Positions 1 to 6,729 of a DNA stretch of 16,795 nucleotides are shown here, in pieces. The stretch lies in contig CAMLJY010000106.1 in NCBI GenBank assembly GCA_946480465.1, positions 1 through 16,795 of the forward strand, written 5' to 3'. A program made the position numbers and the translations under genes. The notes under the pieces were generated by a model, which made no database searches, had not been told where the DNA came from, and was given only the letters and a program-made list of their open reading frames with translations. Source of the stretch: an uncultured Burkholderiales bacterium (GTDB lineage: Bacteria > Pseudomonadota > Gammaproteobacteria > Burkholderiales > Burkholderiaceae). The first letter of the stretch is position 1. Every line of letters starts with the position of its first letter.

Positions 1-92
1 ATGAAGATGATGTTGTCGACGCCCAGCACGATCTCGAGGGCGGTGAGCATCGCGAACGCGATCCAGATGTTCGGGTCGAGCAGGAATTCCAT
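1..92 (-). CDS. TerC-family integral membrane protein, N-terminal fragment
   Basis: Only the first 30 codons are inside the window, and the gene runs off the left edge. The visible protein starts MEFLLDPNIWIAFAMLTALE and continues with IVLGVDNIIF. This is a first transmembrane helix ending in the acidic GVDN-type motif typical of TerC/Alx-like proteins. Family members are polytopic inner-membrane proteins linked to tellurite resistance, metal-ion (Mn2+) export and metal loading of secreted proteins; which of these applies here cannot be told. The ATG at 90-92 is chosen because family members begin at this point. A GTG six codons' worth of sequence further upstream is possible, and no strong ribosome site is visible. 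The gene is divergent from the NhaR-like regulator at 255, which probably controls it. I am fairly sure of the family and unsure of the substrate. Confidence 0.82.
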   Translation of the reverse strand, partial: MEFLLDPNIWIAFAMLTALEIVLGVDNIIF

Positions 93-207
93 GGCGAGCA
101 CCAGGTGGGGTGGAGGAAGGGAGCAGGGGGCGTGCCCGGCGCTGGGCAGCGCGAAGCCGCGAAAGGTAGCCGCGGCGGTGCTTCGCGTAAAGTCGAATTT
201 CCGGTCA

Positions 208-234
208 CGACGTTTCTGGAAAACAGAAACGTCG
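208..234. promoter_or_regulatory. 11-bp perfect dyad between terC and the nhaR-like gene (candidate operator)
   Basis: The arms are cgacgtttctg (208-218) and cagaaacgtcg (224-234), perfectly complementary around the 5-nt centre gaaaa. The dyad lies in the only divergent intergenic region of the window, 20 nt before the preferred LysR start and about 115 nt before the terC start. LysR-type regulators usually bind dyads in divergent promoters and repress themselves, so an NhaR-like operator is the natural reading. The site is also a potential RNA hairpin in the regulator's own leader. There is no T-run after it, so it is a poor terminator. Confidence 0.6.
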
Positions 235-254
235 CCATGCATCCGCCCATGGTC

Positions 255-1151
255 ATGAACTACAAGCACCTGCACTACTTCTGGGCCACGGCCAAGGCCG
301 GCGGCATCGTGCGCGCCGGCGCGCAGCTGCACGTGACGCCGCAGACCCTGTCCACGCAGATCAAGCTGCTCGAATCGCGCCTCGGGTGCAGCCTGTTCCG
401 CAAGGCCGGGCGGCGGCTCGACCTAACTGATGAAGGACGCGTCGCCTTGCGCTACGCCGAGCAGATCTTCTCGCTCGGCGCCGAGCTGCAGAGCGCCCTG
501 GACGAGGCGCGCAGCGGCCGCGCCACGGTCGAGTTCCGCGCCGGCATTGCCGACGCCGTGCCCAAGTCCATCGCCTACCGCCTGCTGGAGCCCGCGCTGG
601 GCGCGGCCGGGCAGGTGCGGCTGATCTGCCACGAGGGCACGCTGCCCGACCTGCTGGCGCAGCTCTCGGTGAACCGGCTGGACCTGGTGATCGCCGACGA
701 GCCGATGGGCGGCCGCGCGCGCATCAAGGCCTTCAACCACGCGCTGGGCACCACGGCGATGAGCTTCCTGGCCGCGCCCACGCTCAAGCGCACGTTGAAG
801 GGCCGCTTCCCGGCGTGCCTGCAGGGGGCTCCGCTGCTGACGCAGGGCACGGCCAGCCCGATGCGCGGCCGCCTGGAACGCTGGCTGGCCGACCAGTCCC
901 TGAAGCCGCAGCCCGTGGGCGAGTTCGACGACGCGGCGCTGATGACCGCCTTCGGCTCGCAGGGCCGCGGCGTGTTCATGTCGCCCACGGTGCTGGAAGC
1001 GGAAACCTGCGCGCAGTACGGCGTGCAGGTGGTGGGCCGGGCGCAGGACCTGGTGGAGGAGTTCTTCGCCATTTCTCTCGAACGGCGCCTGACGCACCCC
1101 TGCGTGCTGGCCATCACGCAGGCCGCGCGCAGCGGCTTCCTCGAGCGCTGA
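255..1151 (+). CDS. nhaR: LysR-family transcriptional regulator, NhaR-like
   Basis: This 298-aa protein opens with MNYKHLHYFW, the N-terminus characteristic of NhaR (E. coli NhaR is about 300 aa). The winged helix-turn-helix spans roughly residues 1-60, with recognition-helix sequence LHVTPQTLSTQIKLLESRLG. The rest is the periplasmic-binding-like effector domain. NhaR in enterobacteria activates the Na+/H+ antiporter gene nhaA in response to Na+. Here no antiporter is adjacent; the divergent neighbour is a terC-family gene, so control of ion or pH homeostasis through TerC is a reasonable inference. In-frame ATGs at 237 and 249 are alternatives. I chose 255 because family members start at MNYK. 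A perfect dyad at 208-234 probably mediates autoregulation. The NhaR subgroup assignment is strong; the target genes are inferred. Confidence 0.88.
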   Translation: MNYKHLHYFWATAKAGGIVRAGAQLHVTPQTLSTQIKLLESRLGCSLFRKAGRRLDLTDEGRVALRYAEQIFSLGAELQSALDEARSGRATVEFRAGIADAVPKSIAYRLLEPALGAAGQVRLICHEGTLPDLLAQLSVNRLDLVIADEPMGGRARIKAFNHALGTTAMSFLAAPTLKRTLKGRFPACLQGAPLLTQGTASPMRGRLERWLADQSLKPQPVGEFDDAALMTAFGSQGRGVFMSPTVLEAETCAQYGVQVVGRAQDLVEEFFAISLERRLTHPCVLAITQAARSGFLER

Positions 1152-1347
1152 AGCACGGCGCCCGGCGGCGGCAGCCGCGGCGAGCGCCGACGACGGCGAG
1201 ACGCAATCGCCGGTGGCCGCGTTCTTCGTCAAGTGCACCCTGCAGGTGCCGGCGCAGCGCGCGCCAGAGGGGCGGCTGGACCGGCGCGCTGCGGCGCTGG
1301 TGGGGGCGCTGACGCCGCCGGCTGCTGGACGGCCCGCGCGCCGCCGC

Positions 1348-2478
1348 TCACCGCATCGAACGCCACAGGCGCGTGATGCGCCGCACCGCCTCGCGCAGCT
1401 CGGCCTCGTCGGTAAACACCGAAGGCGTCACCCGCACGCGGGGCGCGCCGCCGCCGTCGCTCACGACCACGCCTTGCTCCGCCCGCAGCCGCTCGCGGAA
1501 GTCGCGCGCCTGCTCGACGCTGGCCAGGCCGATGCAGATGTTGCCGCTCTGCCAGCGCGCTTCGGCAGGCGAGATCACCGGCAGCCCACCCTCGCACAGC
1601 AGTGCCGTGCCCAGTTCCACCAGCGGCGCAATGTGCCGCTGAATGGCGGGCAGTCCGCCCAGGTCCAGCAGGTACCGGGCGGACTGCCGCAGGCTCCACA
1701 GCGGACCCCAGGGCTTGCCGCCGGGCTCGAGCAGGCCGATGTCGTCCGGCGCCGCCTGGCGGTTTCCCCAACCCTGGTGCGGCGCGAACAGGCACCGGCC
1801 CAGGGGCAGCCGCGCCAGGTTCAACCAGGTCGGGCTGATGCCATGGTCGGCAGCCAGCCACTTGCTCCCGGTCGTGAAGATGGCGTCCGCGAAGGACGCG
1901 GCGGAGAACGCGCCCCACCATTGCGACACGTCGGCCATCAGCCAGCCGGTCAGGTGTTCGGGCAGGGACTGCACGGCCTCGTAGATCGCCGGCACGTCCA
2001 GCCGCCGCCCGTTGGCGTAGTGCACCGCACCGCAGCAGACCAGCACCTTGTGCGCGCCGCGTGCCCCGCGGCGCAGCGCCTGCAGCGCCTGCAGGTAGCC
2101 GCCCGTCGACGCCTCCACCTCCTGGAGCCGCGCCGGCGTGGAGAACCAGGGCCCGCTGTACGGCGTGCCGGCGACGATCACCAGGTCCTGCGGCGCCAGC
2201 CGCAGGCCCTGGGCCACCGTGGCCTTGGCCGCCGTGCTGCTGCCACTGAAGAACACCGAAGGCCCGGCATCGAACAGCCGCCCCATCGCGACGCGCACGT
2301 CCTGCGCGGCAGAGGCATAGACCGGCGCCACGTCGCAGCCCAGCGCCCGGGTGGCGGAATACGCGCGGTGGGCTTCGTCACCGGCGCGCAGGACCGCCTG
2401 CATGGTGGCGGCGCCGAGGAAGATCTCGGCGGGAAGAATGAAGTCCTCTTTCGGCGCCAGGGAGCCGGTCATCGCCAT
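1348..2478 (-). CDS. Class V aminotransferase-fold PLP-dependent enzyme
   Basis: This 376-aa protein has the fold-type I, class V layout (cysteine desulfurase, kynureninase and serine-pyruvate aminotransferase superfamily). VFFSGSSTAAKATVAQGL (about residues 76-93) is the phosphate-binding SG-T region. ADVSQWWGAF (about 182-191) holds the aspartate that binds the pyridine nitrogen and a glutamine near the ring. FTTGSKWLAADHG (about 201-213) holds the probable Schiff-base lysine K206. No active-site cysteine loop typical of sulfur donors is obvious, so an aminotransferase or kynureninase-like lyase is more likely than a desulfurase. The ATG at 2478 has a GGAG ribosome site 11 nt upstream; an in-frame ATG at 2472 and a GTG at 2511 are alternatives. 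It lies 117 nt after a lysR gene on the same strand, behind a peptide importer and an M20 amidohydrolase. This suggests it processes an amino acid released from the imported compound. The substrate is unknown. Confidence 0.8.
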   Translation of the reverse strand: MAMTGSLAPKEDFILPAEIFLGAATMQAVLRAGDEAHRAYSATRALGCDVAPVYASAAQDVRVAMGRLFDAGPSVFFSGSSTAAKATVAQGLRLAPQDLVIVAGTPYSGPWFSTPARLQEVEASTGGYLQALQALRRGARGAHKVLVCCGAVHYANGRRLDVPAIYEAVQSLPEHLTGWLMADVSQWWGAFSAASFADAIFTTGSKWLAADHGISPTWLNLARLPLGRCLFAPHQGWGNRQAAPDDIGLLEPGGKPWGPLWSLRQSARYLLDLGGLPAIQRHIAPLVELGTALLCEGGLPVISPAEARWQSGNICIGLASVEQARDFRERLRAEQGVVVSDGGGAPRVRVTPSVFTDEAELREAVRRITRLWRSMR

Positions 2479-2595
2479 CGCCTGTTGGTCTCCGTCACGG
2501 CGCCGGGGCACGGCTGCACCGCGCCGGCCCGCCCTGGGGCTCCGGCGGCACGAGGCGTCCCATGGGACCGAGCATCACCTGCCCCGCGAATCGGC

Positions 2596-3573
2596 TCACA
2601 CGCACGCGGCGCCGGACGGGGCACACGCCGCCATCGCCACCGCATGCGCTGCCACCTGCTGCAGCCGGTCGGCCAGGTAGCGCCCCAGCTCTTCCACCAG
2701 GATCTGCACCCGCGCGGGCCTGAAGCGCTTGCTGGCCATCACGGCATACAAGGGCACCGGCTCGCCGAGGTGATGGGGAAAGAGCCGCACCAGCTCGCCG
2801 CGCTGCAGCGCCTCGAGTGCGTCGAGCTCGGACAGGTACACCACGCCCAGCCCCTGCACGGCCCACTGCTGGGCCACGGCGGCGCTGTTGCACAGCAGGC
2901 ATCCGTTCACCGACACCGTGCCGGGCGGCTCCGCTGCATGGCCGGGCAGCGCCTCGAAATGCCATTCCGACAGCCGCCTGCCGCGCGCGACGTAGGTGAT
3001 GCAGTCGTGGTGCACCAGCTCCGCCGGGTGGCGCGGCTGGCCGCGCCGCGCCAGGTAGTCCGGCGACGCCGCGGCAAACCGCCGCGCCGGCGCCAGCATG
3101 CGCGCCACCAGGGTCGAGTCGCCGAGCGGCCCGTTGCGCAGCGCCACGTCCACGCCCTCGCGCACCAAGTCGACCACCGCATCGCTGACCTGCAGGTCGA
3201 TCTCCAGCCCCGGGTGCCGGGCCGAGAAACTGCCCAGCCAGGTGCCCAGGGCGTATTGCGACAAGGTGGTGGTCGCCGAGAGCCGGATGGTGCCGGACAG
3301 CCCCAGAGTGCCGCTGCGCACGCAGGCCTGCCCCTCCGCGATGATCGCCAGCGCCTGGCGGGCGTGGGCGATCATCACGTCGCCCTCGCTGGTGGGCCGC
3401 ACGGAGCGGGTCGTGCGCTCGAACAGGCGCGCACCCAGCGTGCCCTCCAGCCGCCTGATCGCCGCGCTCACCGCGGCCTTGCTGATGTCGCAGCGCTGCG
3501 CGGCGGCGGTGAGGCTGCCGGTGTCGGCCGTGGCCAGGAGCACGCGCAAATCATCCAGCTTGTCGTTGTCCAT
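2596..3573 (-). CDS. LysR-family transcriptional regulator
   Basis: This 325-aa protein has an N-terminal winged helix-turn-helix of LysR type. The residues GSLTAAAQRCDISKAAVSAA (about 19-38) are the helix-turn-helix, followed by RRLEGTLGARLFERTTRSV. The effector-binding domain runs from about residue 92 (GTIRLSATTTLSQYALGTWL) to about 300. It looks closer to the CrgA/DsdC-like broad group of LysR proteins than to NhaR. The ATG at 3573 follows a G-rich stretch (ggggtgcc). It lies between the transporter operon and the class V enzyme on the same strand, so it probably regulates one or both. The dyad at 3655-3673, about 80-100 nt upstream of its start, is a candidate binding site. The inducer is unknown. 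The C-terminal 20 residues are alanine-rich and look disordered. Confidence 0.9.
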   Translation of the reverse strand: MDNDKLDDLRVLLATADTGSLTAAAQRCDISKAAVSAAIRRLEGTLGARLFERTTRSVRPTSEGDVMIAHARQALAIIAEGQACVRSGTLGLSGTIRLSATTTLSQYALGTWLGSFSARHPGLEIDLQVSDAVVDLVREGVDVALRNGPLGDSTLVARMLAPARRFAAASPDYLARRGQPRHPAELVHHDCITYVARGRRLSEWHFEALPGHAAEPPGTVSVNGCLLCNSAAVAQQWAVQGLGVVYLSELDALEALQRGELVRLFPHHLGEPVPLYAVMASKRFRPARVQILVEELGRYLADRLQQVAAHAVAMAACAPSGAACV

Positions 3574-3654
3574 GGCACCCCAGGGATCGGCTCGGCGTTG
3601 GTGTCGGCGCCCTGCACGACAGGCGCGTGGCGCACGCTGTTGCGGCGCGTGGTC

Positions 3655-3673
3655 CTCGTCAGGTTATGACGAG
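3655..3673. promoter_or_regulatory. 7-bp dyad upstream of the lysR gene (operator or weak hairpin)
   Basis: The arms ctcgtca (3655-3661) and tgacgag (3667-3673) are perfect complements around ggtta. The dyad sits in the 119-nt gap between the end of the ATPase gene (3693) and the lysR start (3573). Its position fits a LysR autoregulatory site. It also begins 20 nt after the transporter stop codon, where a terminator hairpin would be, but no T-run follows on the minus strand. I cannot decide between the two from sequence alone. Confidence 0.4.
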
Positions 3674-3692
3674 ACCCCCGTGCCGCGGCGCA

Positions 3693-4694
3693 TCAAATTC
3701 GTCCTTCCTCCACGGCGTGGCAGGCGACGCGGCAGCCATCGACCGCCGTGAGCACCGGCCGCTGGGCCGCGCACCGATCGTTGGCGTGCGGACAGCGGGG
3801 ATGGAAAGCGCAGCCCGCGGGCGGCGCCATCGGATTGGGCACCTCGCCCTTGATCGCCGCGGCGTCGGCCCGGTGCCGCTGGTGCAGGCCCGGGATCGCC
3901 TGCAGCAGCATGCGGGTGTAGGGGTGCCTGGGCCGGGCGAACAGCGCCGGCTTGTCGGCCAACTCGACCAGCCGGCCCAGGTACATCACGCCCACCTGAT
4001 CGGCCACGTGGCGCACGACCGCGAGGTTGTGCGAGATGAACAGGTAGGTCAGCCCGCGCGTGCGCTGCAGGTCCTTCATCAGGTTCAGCACCTGCGCCTG
4101 CACGCTGACGTCCAGCGCCGACGTGGGTTCGTCGCAGACGATGAACTCGGGCTCGGTGGACAGTGCCCGCGCGATCGAGATGCGCTGCCGCTGGCCGCCG
4201 GAGAACTGGTGCGGGAACTTGCGCGCATCGGCCGCGGACAGGCCCACCGCCTGCAGCAGCTGTGCCACCTGCTGTTCGTGCGCACGCGCACCGCGCGCCA
4301 GGCCGTGCTCGCGCATCGGCTCGCTGACGATCTGCGACACGCGCCAGCGCGGATTCAGGCTCGCATACGGATCCTGGAAGATCATCTGCATGCGGCGACG
4401 CAAGCTGCGCGCGGCCGAGTGCCCGCCGCCCAGCAGCGCCAGGTCCTGGCCGTCGAAGCGCATGGCCCCCTGTGACGGGCCGTGCAACCCCATCAGCAGG
4501 CGTGCCACGGTGCTCTTGCCGCAGCCCGACTCGCCGACCAGCGCCAACGTCCTGCCGCGCTGGATGCGGAAGCTCACGCCATCCACCGCATGCACCTGCT
4601 GCCGCGGCTGGCGCGCCAGCACGCGGTTCAACCACGGGGCGGACGCGTCGAAGACCTTCACCAATGCATCCACTTCAACCAGGTCGGCGCTCAC
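3693..4694 (-). CDS. Oligopeptide/dipeptide ABC transporter ATP-binding protein (DppF/OppF-like)
   Basis: This 333-aa ATPase is the second nucleotide-binding subunit of the peptide importer. Walker A GESGCGKST is at about residues 54-62 and the Q-loop glutamine is in IFQDPYASLNP (about 105-115). The signature FSGGQRQRISIARAL is at about 164-178, Walker B FIVCDEPTSALD at about 184-195, and the H-loop histidine at about 222 (ISHNL). The C-terminal oligopeptide/dipeptide extension has CAFHPRCPHANDRC plus two further cysteines, the five-cysteine pattern seen in DppD/DppF-type subunits. The GTG at 4694 is preferred: it gives the usual family N-terminus (VSADLVEVDALVK) and has GAAGG 8 nt upstream. 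An ATG at 4754 that overlaps the previous stop as ATGA would add 20 unconserved residues. It is the last gene of the transporter block. Confidence 0.93.
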   Translation of the reverse strand: MSADLVEVDALVKVFDASAPWLNRVLARQPRQQVHAVDGVSFRIQRGRTLALVGESGCGKSTVARLLMGLHGPSQGAMRFDGQDLALLGGGHSAARSLRRRMQMIFQDPYASLNPRWRVSQIVSEPMREHGLARGARAHEQQVAQLLQAVGLSAADARKFPHQFSGGQRQRISIARALSTEPEFIVCDEPTSALDVSVQAQVLNLMKDLQRTRGLTYLFISHNLAVVRHVADQVGVMYLGRLVELADKPALFARPRHPYTRMLLQAIPGLHQRHRADAAAIKGEVPNPMAPPAGCAFHPRCPHANDRCAAQRPVLTAVDGCRVACHAVEEGRI

Positions 4695-4750
4695 TGGCGT
4701 ACCTTCGCCGGGCGTGCTCCGGCATGAGCCCTCCGGACGGCCGTGCGGGC

Positions 4751-5761
4751 TCATGCGGCCAGCCCTCGCCGCTCGCCGAAGGCCGCTGCCGCGGGATGCG
4801 GCCCCGGATACCAGCAGGCGGCGCGCGTGGCCCCGCAGTCCATGGCATCGGGGCGGTCCGCGCCGCAACGCGCCTGCGCCTGGGGGCAGCGCGGGTGGAA
4901 GGCGCAGCCCGAGGGCAAGGCATTCAGCCGCGGCATCGAACCGTCGATCTGCATCAGTCGCTCGCTGTCATGGTCCATGGTTGGAATGGAGCCCATCAGT
5001 CCATGTGTGTAGGGATGGGCGGGCGCATTGATCACCGGCTCCACCGGCCCGATCTCCGCCACGCGGCCGGCATACATCACCGCCACGCGGTCGCAGGTCT
5101 GCGCGACCACGCCCATGTCGTGCGTTATCAGCATGATGGCCACGCCGTGCTCCGTGCACAGCCGCTTCAGCAGGCCGATGACCTGGGCCTGGATCGACAC
5201 GTCCAGCGCCGTGGTCGGTTCGTCGGCGACCACCAGCTTCGGCTCGGCGGCCAGCGCCAGGGCGATCACCACGCGCTGGCGCATGCCGCCGGAGAACTGG
5301 TGCGGATAGTGGTCGATGCGCTGCTCGGGCGCCGGTATGCCGGTCTCGCGCAGCCAATGGATCGCCCGCTCGCGCGCCTCCCGCGCGCCCAGAGGCAAGT
5401 GCGCCCGGATCGTCTCGACCAGCTGGCGCCCCACGGTGTACAAGGGGTTCAGCGAGGTGAGCGGGTCCTGGAAGATGGCGCCGATCTGCCGGCCGCGGAT
5501 CTGCCGCATCGCGGCCGGCGACAGCGTGTCGATGCGCTGGCCGTCCAGCCAGATCCGGCCGGCCGCCACGCGGCCGGGCGGCTCCAGCAAACCGATGATG
5601 GCCGCGCCGGTCAGCGACTTTCCTGCACCGGATTCGCCGACCACGCCGAGGATCTCGCCGCCGGCGATCTCGAAGGAGACATCGTCCAGCGCGACGAGGG
5701 TGCCGCGCCGGGTCGGGATCTCGACCCGCAGGTTCTCTACGCGAAGCAGGGGTGTCTTCAT
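4751..5761 (-). CDS. Oligopeptide/dipeptide ABC transporter ATP-binding protein (DppD/OppD-like)
   Basis: This 336-aa ATPase is the first nucleotide-binding subunit of the importer. It shows Walker A GESGAGKS (about residues 42-49), a Q-loop in IFQDPLTSLNP (about 96-106), the signature FSGGMRQRVVIALAL (about 156-170), Walker B LVVADEPTTALD (about 176-187) and the H-loop in THDMG (histidine at about 214). The C-terminal peptide-transporter extension carries CAFHPRCPQAQARC and two more cysteines. The GESGAGKS and SGGMRQR variants are typical of the D subunit rather than the F subunit. The ATG at 5761 overlaps the stop codon of the permease gene as ATGA, so translation is probably coupled. An open frame continues well upstream, but it runs antiparallel to nothing and is only the out-of-frame shadow of the permease gene, so the longer start is rejected. 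Confidence 0.94.
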   Translation of the reverse strand: MKTPLLRVENLRVEIPTRRGTLVALDDVSFEIAGGEILGVVGESGAGKSLTGAAIIGLLEPPGRVAAGRIWLDGQRIDTLSPAAMRQIRGRQIGAIFQDPLTSLNPLYTVGRQLVETIRAHLPLGAREARERAIHWLRETGIPAPEQRIDHYPHQFSGGMRQRVVIALALAAEPKLVVADEPTTALDVSIQAQVIGLLKRLCTEHGVAIMLITHDMGVVAQTCDRVAVMYAGRVAEIGPVEPVINAPAHPYTHGLMGSIPTMDHDSERLMQIDGSMPRLNALPSGCAFHPRCPQAQARCGADRPDAMDCGATRAACWYPGPHPAAAAFGERRGLAA

Positions 5762-6729
5762 TGCAGCCGGGGGTTGAGTGCGTCGCGCAGCCAGTCGCCG
5801 AGCAGGTTGATGCCCACGGCGACCACCATCAGGACCAGGCCGGGGAACACGCACATCCACCACTGGCCCGAGAACAGCACGTTCTGGCCGATGCGGATCA
5901 GCGTGCCCAGCGACGGCGAGGTCAGCGGCACGCCCACGCCCAGGTACGACAGCGTGGCCTCGGTGATGATGGCGTTGGCCACGTGGATGGTGGCCAGGAT
6001 CAGCGCCGGGCCCATCACGTTGGGCAACACGTGCCGGCGCATGATGCGCAGCGGCGCCACGCCGATGACGCGGGCCGCCTGCACGTATTCCTTCTGCCGC
6101 TCGATCATCGTGCAGCCGCGGATGGTGCGCGCGTACTGCACCCAGCCCACCAGCGCGATGGAGACGACGAGCACCACGAAGGACAGCGAGCCGTGCGCCT
6201 GCGGGAACAGTGCGCGCCCGACACCATCGACCAGCAGCGCCACCAGGATGGACGGAAACGAGAGCATCACGTCGCAGATGCGCATGATCAGCGCATCGGT
6301 CCGGCCGCCGGCGAACCCGGCCAGCAGGCCCAGCGCGATGCCGATCGCCATCGACAGCAGCACCGACGTGATGCCGACCAGCAGCGACACGCGGGTGCCG
6401 TACATCAGCAGGGACAGCACGTCGCGCCCCTGGTTGTCGGTGCCCACGGGGTACTTGCCGAGGCCGCCCTCCAGCCAGGCCGGCGGCCGGCCCGCGTCCG
6501 ACAGTTCCAGCGTCGCCAGGTCGAACGGACGGTGCGGTGCGATCCACCCGGCCAGGAGCGACGAGACGACGCACACGCCCACCAGCACCGCCGCCACCAC
6601 CGCCACGGGCGAACTGCGAAACGAGTACCAGAGGTCGCTGTCGAACACCCGCGACCAGAGGCCCGACTCCGCCTGCACCTTGCCGCCCCGTGGCCCGTGC
6701 GACGCGCTGGCTGCCAATGGCGCGGACAT
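5758..6729 (-). CDS. Peptide ABC transporter permease, DppC/OppC-like
   Basis: This 323-aa inner-membrane protein has the DppC layout. There is a cytoplasmic N-terminus of about 45 residues, then a first helix (about 45-62, SSPVAVVAAVLVGVCVVSSL). A periplasmic stretch ends in the conserved GTDNQGRDVLSLLMYGTRVS motif, followed by the five-helix BPD_transp_1 core. The EAA coupling loop is visible as EYVQAARVIGVAPLRIMRRH, where the ATPases dock. The start at 6729 is chosen because its ATG overlaps the stop of the solute-binding protein gene as TGATG and has AAGGG about 8 nt upstream; an ATG at 6753 would lie inside the upstream gene. It pairs with the DppB-like permease encoded at the head of the block. 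Confidence 0.93.
   Translation of the reverse strand: MSAPLAASASHGPRGGKVQAESGLWSRVFDSDLWYSFRSSPVAVVAAVLVGVCVVSSLLAGWIAPHRPFDLATLELSDAGRPPAWLEGGLGKYPVGTDNQGRDVLSLLMYGTRVSLLVGITSVLLSMAIGIALGLLAGFAGGRTDALIMRICDVMLSFPSILVALLVDGVGRALFPQAHGSLSFVVLVVSIALVGWVQYARTIRGCTMIERQKEYVQAARVIGVAPLRIMRRHVLPNVMGPALILATIHVANAIITEATLSYLGVGVPLTSPSLGTLIRIGQNVLFSGQWWMCVFPGLVLMVVAVGINLLGDWLRDALNPRLQ

Noticed and set aside
1152..1347. Small gene or terminator in the convergent gap after the nhaR-like gene
   Set aside because: A GTG frame at 1213 reads VAAFFVKCTL at first but becomes Arg/Pro-rich and runs into antisense of the PLP gene. Hairpins are GC-only without T-runs, so nothing is called.
1213..3669. 818-codon plus-strand open frame
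   Set aside because: It is antisense to the class V enzyme and LysR genes, both with clear family motifs. Its translation is Arg/Pro/Ala/His-rich with no domain. Long antisense frames are expected at this GC content.
5762..6574. Extended N-terminal start for the DppD-like ATPase (frame open to 6574)
   Set aside because: The extension is an out-of-frame reading of the permease gene. The ATG at 5761 overlaps the permease stop as ATGA and gives the normal family N-terminus.
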